A DNA stretch of 64,000 nucleotides, taken from positions 88,324,364 through 88,388,363 of the forward strand of contig OY998184.1 in the NCBI GenBank assembly GCA_963921935.1, read 5' to 3'. Made by a program: the position numbers and the translations under genes. This stretch comes from Galeruca laticollis (lineage: Eukaryota; Arthropoda; Insecta; Coleoptera; Chrysomelidae). The notes under the pieces were generated by a model that made no database searches, had not been told where the DNA came from, and saw nothing but the letters and a program-made list of their open reading frames with translations. Shown one piece after another: positions 11,201 to 21,774 of this stretch. Positions within the stretch are counted from its first letter, which is position 1. The number at the start of each line of letters is the position of its first letter.

Positions 11201-11898
11201 TTTAATCTCCAAATGTAAGATGGTGAAGTAGTTTTAGTTTCGAAATTGGTATTTCGTATAATAATCGGGTAATGATCACTATCATATAAGTAAGGATCTA
11301 CTTCCCAAGATACCGATAACGAGACCGTAGGATCACAAAAGGATAGATCTATTGCGGATGATTCTCCTGTTGCAGAATTGAAGCGAGTTTTAGTACCATC
11401 ATTTAATATATTAAAATTAAAATGGTCAATAACATTCGCAATTGTTCGACCTCGATTATCATTAGAATCGGAGCCCCAAAATATATGGTGACCGTTAAAA
11501 TCACCTAAAATTAATCTTGGTGTTGGTATTTGATTAATAACATCACAAATATCTTGCATGTCCAATGGACCTGCCGGTAGGTACATATTGCATATGTGTA
11601 TTGGGTGCGAGCTCTTAATTTTTGCGGCAACGACTTCCAGGTTGGAATTAATCGGAATAATTTCTGCTTCTAATGTGTTCGATACATAAATCGCAACTCC
11701 GCCACTGGCATGTTGACGATTTGTTCTGTTCCTAAAGAAGCACTGATAACTTTTTAGTGAATGATAATGATCTAGTTTAAAATGTGTCTCTTGAAGGCAT
11801 AAAATGTCAGGAAGGTGTTCTGATAAGATTTTTTGTAGCATAGGTAGACGCTCGTAGTATCCATTCAGGTTCCACTGAATTATTGATTTAAATAGCAT
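8206..11898 (-). CDS. LINE ORF2: EEP endonuclease, reverse transcriptase, RNase H
   Basis: An intact 1230-codon frame. Residues about 1-215 are an apurinic-type endonuclease (QWNLNG, LQETH, GDFNGHH, SDHYPI) that would nick the genomic target. About 470-740 is the reverse transcriptase, with FRKHRSTLDN, GTPQGSVISP and the catalytic YADD near residue 668. About 960-1085 is an RNase H with all four acidic residues in place (YTDAS near 966, SAELFAIYQAL, LTDSL, EEADRCA near 1076). Near 1169 a C-x2-C...H-x4-C knuckle (CELC...HILTEC) closes the protein. The order endonuclease-RT-RNase H places it in the I group rather than Jockey or CR1. No stop or frameshift is visible, so this copy may still make an active enzyme. 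Confidence 0.93.
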   Translation of the reverse strand: MLFKSIIQWNLNGYYERLPMLQKILSEHLPDILCLQETHFKLDHYHSLKSYQCFFRNRTNRQHASGGVAIYVSNTLEAEIIPINSNLEVVAAKIKSSHPIHICNMYLPAGPLDMQDICDVINQIPTPRLILGDFNGHHIFWGSDSNDNRGRTIANVIDHFNFNILNDGTKTRFNSATGESSAIDLSFCDPTVSLSVSWEVDPYLYDSDHYPIIIRNTNFETKTTSPSYIWRLKNANWDAFSENIQKKIENLTTTENIDKDLRNLENIIISAAESRIGRTKLVTGRIPVPWWSKTCEDAIKTSKHAFNVYKRHKTTENLVEFKRLRAISRHIIKTAKKESWRQFVSSINRSTPISDVWKKVKKISGKSSIQKITSLDLNGITVTDDKHIADILSDTYASHSNNNNYDNAFITKKVSQEANDIEIFNILDPLNHNITENELNEALEDLKDTCGGPDDIPVVFLKHLPQNSKDYLLHLYNKIWTKHLFPEKWGEAIVIPILKPRKPKTIAASYRPISLTCSMCKLLEKIINKRLLWTLESRNLLIPEQSGFRKHRSTLDNIVELESFIHEGFALNQTCMAIFFDINRAFDTVWRYHILRTLSEWNIQGHCLAFIKNFLQKRTFVVRANTQISKNKLQENGTPQGSVISPTLFIVALNSILENIKAPLRARIYADDLVVFLKGTNMTTMNNFLQDFLTNLEIWCSQTGVRFSTSKTHCMLFSKKNELFQPNLILHGENLKILPSVKFLGMHLDSKLNWKIHINNLALECQKRLNILKVVANQKWGADGPTLLLLYKSLIRSVLDYGSIAYDTANKTDTDQLEVIQNSAFRIILGAFRTTPVKSLQWELGEPALSLRRKSLSSNYAVTILANMSNPTYQYTHSNKLEGFFTGKSRTPKPFYERIRTYFQEIDFCLPKVYPIATYYNIEPWMVKIPNCDKSLTKYDKQNTNPTVIKAKLFDTLGKYPNYQKIYTDASKSTIGVGAAVVTDSQKLLYKLPSYTNILSAELFAIYQALTHINESSHHNSFLVLTDSLTSLHSIQTIYSKHPLVHLIKKELYVARERNNDIIFIWIPSHIGISGNEEADRCARNSITDESAVSISKVVSSDLKCVLNRKVIALWQSQWTESDSKLREIKPLYKKWFPFSNNRQHQVIISRLRLGHTRLTHTYLIKREEHPVCELCNVDVTVKHILTECPKYYNQRNICKLPNSFQALFQDNNCDRLIIFLKLINVYNSV

Positions 11899-11940
11899 TG
11901 GATTGAAGAAAAATAATAATAAATAAATGATAGTGGAGTT

Positions 11941-13284
11941 CTATTCATGAGAGGACGAGTCACTTTCTGTAGCCATCGATTCATAATTGATTTCGTCTCC
12001 TAGGTGTCTGTATATTTTTTGTTGAAGTTTTGTGATACGGCTTTTAATTCGTCTTTCTGTAAGAAGAGGGTAAATTTTATTTAACATGATCACTAGAGAT
12101 CCATAGTCAGTTGTGTAGTCCTTAACTACTTCCAGGGCATTATGAGAGCCAAGAGTATTTTCAAATAGGTCTACAAGTTGGTCGTAGTTTAATGGCAGTC
12201 CTTCAGAATTGTTTGTTATAAATGCTTTGGCTGGTTGAAGTAAAATTTTTACAGGAATTGCTGGTACCACTGCTGAGGTTGTCTTAACTTTTTTTATTGT
12301 TTTTTTAAGATGATTAGGTTTTTGGAAAATTGATTCTGAGCTTGTTTCTTCTATAGTGGGGCTCTCAGATGCGGGTCTTTTTGGAGTATTGGTTGCTGAT
12401 GGAATTGGTGTGTTGGGATTGTTGATCGCTCCAATGGTGGAGGGTTTTATTATATCGATAATAGGAGAAGGTGTACAGCTTGTGGCGTTATTGGTTGATA
12501 ATGTAGTAGGTGCAGGAGTTGTGTCAGTCTGTTGTTGAGTTAAATTAGCTGAGATAGAAACTGAGCACTGTGCTGCAAGATGTCCTGTCTGGCGACATTT
12601 GAAACAAGTCATTCCGTCTTGTGCTACAAATACTCTGTATGATGTATTATCATGATTGATCACTATAGAATCAGGAATTTGGATATTGTGAGGCGTAACG
12701 AAAATTTGTCTTCTAAAACTAAGAATATGACTAAATTCCGGAAGAGCTGTACTGATTCTTAGTACTGACATAGGTGAAATTGGATTTAGACCTATATTTT
12801 GTAATTCATTTATTAAAAGTTCATTCGGTATGGTAGGACATACATTCGATTATACAAGCCTTTCTGCTGGTGTAACAAGTTTTCTGGCCTTAAGTATTTC
12901 ACCATTTACCGTTATTTCTCCAATATCATCGAGGAATTTATTGACTATATTTTTGTCGGCTAAATATACGCAGATTCTGTTATTAGTTATTTTAGAGATA
13001 TGTGTGATATGTTTTGGTTGTATAACAGTTCCCAAAGGAATTAAATAGTCTTGAATAGGAATTCCTTCTAATGCGTTAAAAATAATAGCTTGTTCTTTAT
13101 TAGGATATCTTGTTTGTTTCGCAGCGTTAGAATAGGATTTTGTTTGGTTGGATAGGATTTGAGAAGAGGAATATAATGGTATGTTATTGATCATTGTGTT
13201 GTTGGTATTGGAATGTGTTGGTAGTTGATCAGTTTCAGAGCTCCTGTAGTCAGAAGTGGTCTGCGTGGGAATTAACAGTGGCAT
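11941..13284 (-). pseudogene. LINE ORF1 (gag-like, CCHC knuckle) with one nonsense codon
   Basis: A nucleic-acid-binding ORF1 of about 448 codons, starting MPLLIPTQTTSD at 13284. The N-terminal half contains an RRM-like stretch (IIFNALEGIPIQDYLIPLGT...ICVYLADKNIVNKFLDDIGE). After a TAA at 12850-12852 the same frame continues without other damage through a CCHC knuckle (CFKCRQTGHLAAQC, about 12590-12620), a Pro/Thr/Ser-rich linker and a C-terminal helix-rich tail ending ATESDSSSHE. Because a single codon interrupts an otherwise clean frame next to an intact ORF2, this looks like a late point mutation. Reinitiation at the ATG at 12771 could still give the knuckle-bearing half. Confidence 0.85.
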
Positions 13285-13598
13285 ATTAGAATATGTTTAA
13301 TTAATTATACTAGGTCGTATTGGGCAGGTTTGACCCTGTCCATCCCAGGACCTAGGTACGGAAAAAACCTTGACTTGATATTTACTTCGTATTTTAAGTT
13401 TATACTAATGGTAAATTTCTTATTTTCTTCGAGAAAAATCTTAAATTTTGGGTACTTACAGGTGAACAATAGGAAGTAACTAATTAAAAACACTATGGCA
13501 ATAAAGCGAAATTTAACTACACTGTGTTTTTACTATAAAATTAACAAAATATAAGAGCGAGGTTAAAACAACTTGTTATATTATTTGTCAGAACCGGA
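13285..13598 (-). promoter_or_regulatory. LINE 5' UTR (presumed internal promoter)
   Basis: The 314 nt between the right target duplication and the ORF1 ATG. I-type elements drive transcription from inside this leader; no specific promoter motif is claimed here. Confidence 0.5.
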
Positions 13599-13832
13599 CT
13601 CCTCCTGGATTGTCTTGATGGACACCACTTCCGTGAAGTCCATCTCCTCAGCCTCGTTTTCTTTGGTTTGGGGGGATTCCGTCCTTTGCGCTTTCCTTCG
13701 GATGCTTTCTGATCGGTTTCGGTTTCTCTTTGCCCCTTCCATGTCCTTCATTGTTTTTGCCATGTTCTCCATGGCAATCCAGATTGACAAAAGAAAACGA
13801 GTCCTGAATATTATAGTTAACTCGATGTTCAA
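13599..13832 (-). pseudogene. Highly charged reading frame split by the LINE insertion
   Basis: The minus strand encodes a Lys/Arg/Glu-rich peptide (RNRNRSESIRRKAQ... EEMDFTEVVSIKTIQEE) that runs into the LINE. If the LINE and one copy of the 17-bp duplication are removed, the frame continues for about 15 charged codons on the far side (to about 8085) before a stop. The composition is like a coiled-coil or nuclear protein, but I do not recognise a family. It may be an older mobile-element protein or chance. Confidence 0.3.
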
Positions 13833-13892
13833 AGCATCCTTTAATATGTTTTATAGAAATTTTGAAATTATGTGCTTTAGTACGATCTAAAA

Positions 13893-14787
13893 TTTAAAAT
13901 AAAATGTTATGTGCTTTAGTCAGATGACACAAAGTTATTGAGGTTGCCATGAAAAATTATAAATCGGAATATTTGACTTATATTCTTTAGTCTTCTAGAA
14001 TTATTTGTTATTATAATGTATAGCATATAATTTTTATACGTAAATTTTCTGTACCGCTTTCCTTTTATTTTATTTGTCTTTCTTATAGAATTTCCTCATT
14101 CCTTTATTCAAAAAAATGTCTTCAATGCCCTTATTATGTTCTTTATATATAAATTATAACGGTAATTCAAATACAAATGGTCCTTAAACCAATTTACAAA
14201 TTGAAAATAAGCTTTGACTGACAATGAAAACGATCGCCTAGGGTAAGATATCGATCTCTTTTACAGACGTTAAAAAAGCTCTTGAAATTGTAAATAATTC
14301 AACAGAACCGCTGAAAATGTTAACGTTTAATTGAATAATATTTATTTTAACGCTACTCTTCGGGAAATAGGTCAGCTAATTGAAATTTTCACCTCTTTAC
14401 ACTATGTTTTTTTGTTCATAAATTTGATAAGTGTATCTTCATGTAGGGAATACGTTTATTAGCTTTTCCATCCATTAAAAGTTACAATTTTGCTCTGCAA
14501 AAGTTAAAACATGGAATTACTTTTAAATATACGTATACGAGGAGGTTTCAAATTGTACCGGGTGACATCGGAAAGTCTAAGTTATAATCTGATACCTTAA
14601 GTCCGTTAAACCAGTTTCTAATAAAAACATATTCGAACAGTATGTAGTTTTCCTGCTGTATATAAGATTCAAAATTCTTTTTAGTATTACATCGAGTGGT
14701 CTCTAATGAAAATATACGGCACCACTCCATCCTAATAAAGCATATTATCTTAACCCAGTACTAGTTCGACTGTTGTATTGATCGGTT
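13893..14787. other. AT-rich non-coding stretch
   Basis: No element or gene recognised. A 'gtaccgggtgacatcgg' string near 14555 resembles the start of a DNA-transposon inverted repeat, but no partner is found. Confidence 0.4.
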
Positions 14788-16735
14788 GTGTTTGTTTCGT
14801 ATTTATTTTCGCAGTCCGACTATTATTCAATACCTGTGTTTGTTTTGATTTTCGTTATTTTAGTTACTGTTATAACTAGCATAAATTCGTTCTTGTTTAG
14901 TATCGACAGTGACCTTGATCTAGATATGGCCGGATACAAATGTGACAATTGCTGTAAGGAATTTTTAGAAAAATATAAATATAATAAGCTTCGATGCAGC
15001 GGTGAATATCGATAATGAGCTGTACAGAACTTTACAAAGCTACTACATAAATTCTACTTTCCTAGAAGTTCCACAGCTTGCGCTTTTTTTGTATACTCTG
15101 CGATTCTCATAATTTGAGATACCTTAATGATAAAATTTCTGATTTAACCAATAATCAGATTCCGCATGAAATATTTGACTCACTAGCAAATCGTATAAAT
15201 CAGTTAACTGACAGCGTACCAACTATTACTGAGATATACGATATGTTATTAAAGAATGAATGTAAATGGAATCTTATGGCAAAGAACATAGACGATATCA
15301 ATAAAATGGCCGACATGTTTACTTTCTTTAAGCCAGATTTGTTGCTTAAATCAGTATGGGATATGGAACATAATCTCTTCAATGTTATTTACCGATTCTG
15401 GAGAAACAACGAACATTCATATCCATGATTCTTCATCCGAGGAGATGAAAGACGATTTGCATAATTAGGTGATTTAACTCATATATCCAGTTTAGTGACA
15501 GAGATGAACACCCAAATTAATAACAATAATCAGAAGAAGCGTCCCACCTATATTACATCATCCTCTACACAAACTGAAACATCTCCTGAGGTGGCTAATA
15601 TTCCAGAAGTTTCGAACAACTTATCCCCTAGCCGTGATCAAAGGTGTAGCATTATACAATAGTCAACAACTTCCCTACAGGTTTCACGACAAATCATATT
15701 GTACATCATATTAAAGAAAAGCTGGGTTTTACAGAGTTCATTCGGTGCTTTCCCTTAATCAATTCAAGGAATAAATCAAAAACATCACCATTTAAAATTG
15801 GTTTTCCAATAAAAATTTCTGCTAACAAATTGTTTAACAATGATGTATGGCCACCTGGAATTATATTAAAATGGTCTGTTGAATCTTTATTGTCCCAAGA
15901 AGCATCGCCTCCTCCGACGATAGATTCTCTTCATCCTGTAAAAGTTAATCAAGTAATACGGTCTGTAAGTAAAAGTTCTGACTCTTCTCGTTCCATAGTA
16001 GTAGCCATCACATCTGACAAACATGTTATATTCGTATGTAAATCAAACAGCTTTTCGTGTGATAAATCATTTCAGTTTACAAAAGACACAATGAAACTAA
16101 CTTTTCGCTGGACCCGATGACTCCCCCTACGATCAGATTAACACGGGAGTCCTCCACTGGAAGTAATCGTTATATTATGTCTAGATTAAGAGAATCGGCT
16201 ATTTTATCATCTTTCAAGTTATTCCTCGCCTAATCTACATGACAAACCATCGTCTGTATGTTTTGAAGGTTATACTTCCACAAGTGTTTTTAGCATCCGA
16301 GCGTCTTCCCGTTGATCCCATAGCTTTAAGGGCAATTTATTATAACTTTCACGATTTTGATGGCATAACCTCAGTTGAAGTGGATGAAGATTACATCACC
16401 TCGGAACGGAGAATTCACCAACAAAAAATTAGAGAGTACGTTACTTTACTGCCGATTCTTCCAAGAAAAATTTTTAGTTGATAGGACGTGTCCAGAGCAA
16501 CTAGAATCCTCACTTAGTTTTAAGGACAGTAAATTAAGAATGGTTCTAATTAATATTCAGCCAATACGCAATAAAACGAACGAGTTGTATTTGTTTTTGG
16601 AGGAATTGGGGTTCTCGCAGATAGTTGCTATAACTGAACATTGGCTACAAGCAAACGAACCTGTTTTTATTGGAAAATATCGAGTTATTAGCAGATATGA
16701 CAGGAGTAATTCAGCTCACGGTTGAACCCTAATTT
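14788..16735 (+). pseudogene. Decayed CR1-like LINE, ORF1 and start of ORF2
   Basis: Several frames in order resemble a CR1-like LINE with a Cys-rich ORF1. MAGYKCDNCCKEF (ATG 14926) and FCILCDSH (about 15085) look like halves of a PHD-type zinc domain. A helical region (15120-15410) follows, then a Ser/Thr linker (15500-15650). The frame at 15830-16117 and the stretch before it (FKIGFPI, WPPGIILKW) match the C-terminal domain typical of such ORF1s. The frame 16375-16723 begins an EEP endonuclease (LINIQPIRNKTNELYLF, then AITEHWL), and everything downstream is missing. Multiple frameshifts and stops make it non-functional. It ends near the RTE 3' terminus. Confidence 0.65.
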
Positions 16736-16945
16736 TATCTTCTGGTGAGAACTTCTCGGCTGTATTAAAATATGATTTTCTAGAAGTAGAAAATACTTTT
16801 AAATTTTCCACAATTTACAACAAAAATATCGATTTATATATAATTTTTATTTACTTCTTCTTCTTCTAATGCGTATCCATTAATGGATGTTTGTGATAAC
16901 ATTTTCCATTGCTTCTCTATTCCTTGCGGTGTGTATTAACGATTG

Positions 16946-16947
16946 TA
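16946..16947. repeat. TA target duplication, left (DUF4817 transposon)
   Basis: TA precedes CCGGCTGTCCCAATAAG; the matching TA follows the right terminus at 21645-21646. Confidence 0.75.
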
Positions 16948-17715
16948 CCGGCTGTCCCAATAAGAATGGCTCTCGGCCATATCTCGGGAACCGTTTATAG
17001 TACAGCTTCGGGAAAAAAAATTATAACAAAAGTGACCTCGAGAAAAACCTGAAAATTATTTACAGAGTTGTAGGTCCACCGCCAGAGGGCGTAATTGAAT
17101 ACCGATAAATATAAAATGAATTATTTACAAATTTTGCATAATTAAGATCCATTTAAACTATGATTATCGTATTCTTCAAGAAATTCAGCGTATATTTGAT
17201 TTTACAAGTTTTAGTCTATCTCTTCAAATAAGAGGTGGGGGGAAGCGGAAACTTTATTATAAAAAAACGCCTGTAATTCCAGTTCTACTTAACCTATCTA
17301 TCCAAACTTAGTCTATTTGAAGAGAGCTCCTTTCTACCAATGTAAGAGTTATAATTTAGAAACAACCTAATGAGTAACGTATACACTAGAGGGCGCTATT
17401 TTTTTTTTAAATCTAGCTATCCTTGAAAAATGTTGAATGGAAACATGCAGTTTTAATTAAGGAATATAAAAGTAGATCAAATTAGCAACATAATAGCGAA
17501 AACCGCATGTCGATATCTTTTTCGTATTACGAGATATCTTAGGAAATGTGTAAATTTTAAGCATTTTCCTTTAAACATAAATTACTCCGGTTTGACTGAA
17601 CGGATTTTAACATTTTTTGACTTTTCAAAATTGTCTTTCCTTGTTCTATTATTAATAGTTCCAATTATTATGTCAATATTACTTATGCTGTCACCGGGAA
17701 ACTGCGTTATGGAAG
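16948..17715 (+). repeat. Long terminal inverted repeat, left
   Basis: Matches 20880-21644 in reverse: both contain 'ggctctcggccatatctcgg' at the outer end and 'gctgtcaccgggaaactgcg' at the inner end. Confidence 0.85.
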
Positions 17716-18115
17716 TTAAAATGGAAATATAACTTAAGATACCTCGCTAAATGTTCAAATTGTCGCCCATAATTTTCGATACAAGCGTTCATTCTTTGAA
17801 GAGTAGATTGAACAGCAGTCTCAATTTCTGCTCTCGAAATACTCTGAATGGCGTTTCGTATTCTTCCGATCATGTTAACTCTAGTAGTGGGTCTAATTGC
17901 ACGAACAAGGTCTTTAATCCGGCTCCAGAGATAGAAATCTAAGACGGTAAGTCTCGTGACCTGTCTGGCCAAAAAAATAGGTCTCCAGGTCCTATCCACC
18001 TATCAGGGTGAGCTTTATCTAAAAATTCTCCAATTTGTCTGGAGAAATGCGCCGGACACCCATCGTACTGAGCTACGAGTTGCTAGTAATATATTTTCTA
18101 GAAGAAGTGGTAATT

Positions 18116-18120
18116 CATCC
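18116..18120. repeat. 5-bp target duplication, solo LTR A1 left
   Basis: catcc, repeated at 18946-18950. Confidence 0.85.
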
Positions 18121-18945
18121 TGTTCCAATTAACCCTTTTTTCGAGGGCTATTAGATGGAATGCAGATTATATCTTGTTATAAGATGTACTCGAAGGACCA
18201 ATGTGGGTATTTTTCACTGATGGAATGATGTAAATGATGTAATGTACGATGAAATGACATACTTATGTCACGTTCGGTTTTATATTTCCATGAATGTATA
18301 ATTTTATTTATCGTTGCGTAAACAATTAAGACTTCCCTTAAACACACGCGATAACTGAGAGTATTTTGCACATACTATGATAATTTGTTAAACGAATAAA
18401 TATTAAGTACACATGTTTGTTCCCGGTATCAAATCGCCGGGTGCTCTTACAACGTGAGTACCGTTGTGTACCACGTTACATGATGAACGAAAGAGGAAAA
18501 ATGTAAGGTATATAGCGTATTTATACGAGGTTGACGTAGGATCGAAGAAGGAGCAAAATATTAGGATCTAGCCAATGGGATAAAAGCTTTTTAAACGTAA
18601 CGTTCATATACAACAAGTGAAGTTGGCAGTTAGTGAGAGTTTTTTTGGGGGCTTGAAATGTTTCGTAGATACAGATAACAGAGTTTGGAAGAGAGTTTTT
18701 ATGAAGCGATAAGATGTCGGGTACTTTGATATATTCAGTGGAATTTCAGAAAACGATATTTATCTGTATTTCTTATGTGTTAGTAAAGTTAAAATGACTT
18801 TTTTGTTGATGTAAGGAAATATTAAACGTTGAGAATAAGGATATATTTAGTTATATGTTTTGAGCAGAATATTCGAATTGTAGTATACAGGGGAAGTTGA
18901 AATAAAATCACGGGAGAATTTGGTAATTAAAAACAAATTCGAACA
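18121..18945 (+). mobile_element. Solo LTR, family A, copy 1 (825 bp)
   Basis: Starts TGTTCCAATTAACCC and ends ACAAATTCGAACA, with TGTTC/GAACA inverted ends, and is flanked by an exact 5-bp duplication (catcc). A CCAAT motif close to a gataaaag TATA-like box (about 18575-18590) and an aataaa near the end (about 18901) fit U3-R-U5 order. A second copy in opposite orientation is at 27313-28115. The superfamily cannot be told without internal sequence; the 5-bp duplication allows BEL/Pao, copia or gypsy. It disrupts the DUF4817 transposase coding sequence. Confidence 0.85.
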
Positions 18946-19364
18946 CATCCCTTATAAAATTTAGGTAGCGTTCCCCGTTAATTGCGTTGTCAAAAATAAA
19001 AGGTCCAATTATCTGACCATCTACAATACCACACTATACATTCATCGCCCATCGCCCCCGATACTGAACTTCTTCCATCCAGCGTGGATTATTCTGTGAC
19101 CAATAATGCATATTATGCCGGTTAATCGTACCATCACTACTAAATGTAGCTTCGTCTTACCACAAAATACGTGACAGTAATTGAGGGTCGTCGTATACCA
19201 TATGTAGTAACCAGTTGCAATAATCCAACCTTCTGTCGTAATCACGATCAACCAATATCAACCAATTGTTGATGCAGTACTACTTGATATGGATGAAATC
19301 TAAAAGAAATATAATGGAAAAATTGAATAGATGAGGCTTTTACTTGATGAAGATCCATACTGAA

Positions 19365-20273
19365 CGATGAAATAAAACAATATAGTTTGTTTAAATCTTC
19401 ATTTATTTGAACTAATGTTCAATTTAAACTTGTTGACGCGTTTCACTAACACAGTAGCTTTGTCAAAACGAATGAAGGGAAAATATAAAAATGTCTTAAT
19501 ATATACAGTGCTAAATCTATTTACTAAGGTTAACAATGGTATTGAAAGAAATTACCTAGAAATTCATTCACTACAAACATTCCTAAGCTATCTTCTAGGT
19601 GAAGAGGTTCAATAAAGGAGACTGATTGATATCTATTTGGTCGTTAAGGAGATTACCTGAATATTTTTGTTAATCTCTAGGGCCTCTAATAAATTTAAAC
19701 TAAAGGATTTACCGACTACATGGAGAATTTCAAAATTTGGGTCGAAAATGTGTTGGTTTTCTAATAAATGATTTGAATAGTTAGAATCTAATTTTTTGTT
19801 GTCATAGCTACGTTTGCGTTCCGAAATTCTAGTTTTAAAATTTCTAAAAGTTCTACCGATATAAATTTTGTTTAATTTTGAAGATTTAGATTTATTATTT
19901 TTAATGAATTTGGATAAATTGTGATCAGTTTTAAAGGAAATATTCATGTCTAAAGTTTCTAAAAATGATTTAATTGTTAAGGATTGTGTTCCAAAGTATG
20001 TTAACCTTTTAAATTGTTTATTAGTATTTTTATCTGAAGGGAATACTTGTTCTAAAGTCTGTTTTTTTATCTTTTTATTTATGATATTGTCAATTAAATT
20101 TGGATCGTAATTATTATTAACTGCTATTTGTTTTATGATATTTAATTCTTTGGTATAATTATTAATATTTAATGGGACTGTTAAGAGTCTGTATATCATA
20201 CTATTGAAAGCTGCTAGTTTATGACTGAATGGGTGGACCGAACTATTATGAATTGTAATATCTGTATGTGATG
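19365..20273 (-). mobile_element. Penelope-like element, 5'-truncated copy (family P1)
   Basis: The minus-strand frame 19633-20199 encodes the PLE linker (RLLTVPLNINNYTKELNI, then NIINKKIKKQTLEQVFP) and most of the GIY-YIG endonuclease (KIYIGRTFRNFKTRISE). The protein and the 3' UTR down to cgatgaaataaaa (19365) closely match the longer plus-strand copy at 46832-48972. Here the catalytic RT is absent, and a small deletion removes the GVYKLKCGNDNC part of the GIY-YIG core. It lies within the intron of the DUF4817 transposase, so its insertion need not have inactivated that gene. Confidence 0.85.
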
Positions 20274-20879
20274 TCCTATTAAATATCTTTCCGGGATGAT
20301 AAATAAATTATTATGTTAACATATAACCATGCTCACAAATAATATTATGCGGGTATATTTTGTTTAAGAAACATATCTTTTTACATCATAATTTACCTGT
20401 GTTCTGTCAAAATACGTTGAACGGTGGTTCTGCTTATTCCCAAGTCTCTAAGTATTGCTATAATACTTAAATGCGGATAAAATTGCACATATGCCAAAAC
20501 ATTTATTGAGTTGACCTCTGCCGCGTCTTCTAAATACAGGAAGATTTACATTTCCAGTCGTCCTTAAACGGTGTATGAGTCGACGAAAGACTCTGCTACC
20601 GGAATGACGTCTTTGGGGATATTGTATGGCATATACCCTAACCGCAACAGTTGCATTTCTCATACATTCAAAGTAAATGCCTATCATATCAAATGCTTCT
20701 TCGTTTGTAAGAATCATCTTAGATATAACTTTTAAGTAAATTTTATATCGAATTTAATGCACACAAATCGCAATGACACGTAAATGAACAAATTACTAGG
20801 TTTATTAATTTGACACAAGACATATATTTTTGTTTTGTTTTTTTCATGGCCTTCTACTTGTTTTTATATATTTCCATTT

Positions 20880-21644
20880 TAACTTCCATAACGCAGTTTC
20901 CCGGTGACAGCATAAGTAATATTGACATAATAATTGGAACTATTATTAATAGAACAAGGAAAGACAATTTTGACGTGTCAAAAAATGTTAAAATCCGTTC
21001 AGTCAAACCGGAGTAATTTATGTTTAAAGGAAAATGCTTAAAATTTACACATTTCTTAGGATATCTCGTAATACGAAAAAGATATCGACATGCGGTTTTC
21101 GCTATTCTGTTGCTAATTTGGTCTACTTTTATATTCCTTAATTAAAACTGCATGTTTCCATTCAACATTTTTCAAGGATAGCTAAGTTAAAAAAAATAGC
21201 GCCCTCTAGCGTATACGTTACTCATTAGGTTGTTTCGAAATTATAGCTCTTACATTGGTAGAAAAAGTTCAAAAAGACTAAGTTTGCATAGATAGGTTAA
21301 GTAGAACTGGAATTACAGGCGTTTTTTCATAATAAAGCTCTCGTTTCCCCCCACTTCTTATTTGAAGAGATAGACTAAAACTTGTAAAATCAAATATACG
21401 CTGAATTTCTTGAAGAATACGATAATCATAATTTAAATGCATCTTAATCAGGCAAAATTTGTAAATTATTCATTTTATAATTTTTGGTATTTAATTACGC
21501 CCTCTGGCGATGGACCTACAACTCTGTAAATAATTTCCAGGTATTTCTCGAGGTTTTACATTTGTTATAAATTTTTTATCTCGAAGCTGTACTATAAACG
21601 GTTCCCGAGATATGGCCGAGAGCCATTCTTATTGGGACACCCGG
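20880..21644 (-). repeat. Long terminal inverted repeat, right
   Basis: Reverse complement of the left repeat; see the left entry for landmarks. Confidence 0.85.
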
Positions 21645-21774
21645 TACATCGTGTAGCCCTGTCCACTGTCTGATGTTTCGCAGCCAAGACATTTTTCTCC
21701 TACCCCTCCTTCTCCGGCCTTCGATCAACAGCCGTCCAAGGTATCTTAAGGATTCTGCGATACAGCCACATCTC

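Larger units (their letters stand above)
8131..13598 (-). mobile_element. Near-full-length I-clade non-LTR retrotransposon
   Basis: A 5.5-kb unit on the minus strand: 5' UTR (13285-13598), ORF1 (13284-11941), a 42-nt gap, ORF2 (11898-8206), a short 3' UTR and a terminal A-tract (T run at 8131-8139 on the plus strand). A 17-bp target duplication with one mismatch flanks it. The order ORF1 gag with a CCHC knuckle, then EEP endonuclease, RT and RNase H, identifies an I-type element. Little decay apart from one stop in ORF1 suggests a recent insertion. Confidence 0.9.
17691..20717 (-). pseudogene. DUF4817/DDE transposase gene, intron-containing and interrupted
   Basis: Coding order on the minus strand: a DUF4817 helix-turn-helix region (20448-20717: LTNEEAFDMIGIYFECMRNA, then VFRRLIHRLRTTGNV). 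A second helix-turn-helix ends LRDLGISRTTVQRILTEHR near 20400. An intron follows (donor about 20394, acceptor about 19299), then FHPYQVVLHQQL, the first catalytic Asp in DEATFSSDGT (about 19160), WCGI and NGERYLNF. The second Asp is in DGCPAH (about 18055) and the C-terminal TVLDFYLWSRIKDLV with the third acid follows (17691-17999). Stops, such as the one just before DEATF, and a solo LTR after the NGERYLNF segment destroy it. The domain order is that of insect DUF4817 transposases; the function would be cut-and-paste at TA. Confidence 0.85.
16948..21644 (-). mobile_element. DUF4817-type DDE transposon with about 760-bp inverted repeats
   Basis: The left end CCGGCTGTCCCAATAAG and the right end CTTATTGGGACACCCGG are inverted and flanked by TA. 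The inverted repeats run about 16948-17715 and about 20880-21644 with high similarity, apart from small changes. Between them lies a minus-strand transposase gene. TA duplication and transposase type fit the Tc1/mariner/IS630 supergroup. It sits inside an RTE LINE and has itself received a solo LTR and a Penelope copy. Confidence 0.85.

Noticed and set aside
14555..14575. 'gtaccgggtgacatcgg' as a DUF4817-like transposon end
   Set aside because: Only the first 9-10 bases resemble the terminus; the sequence diverges at once and no partner end or transposase is nearby.
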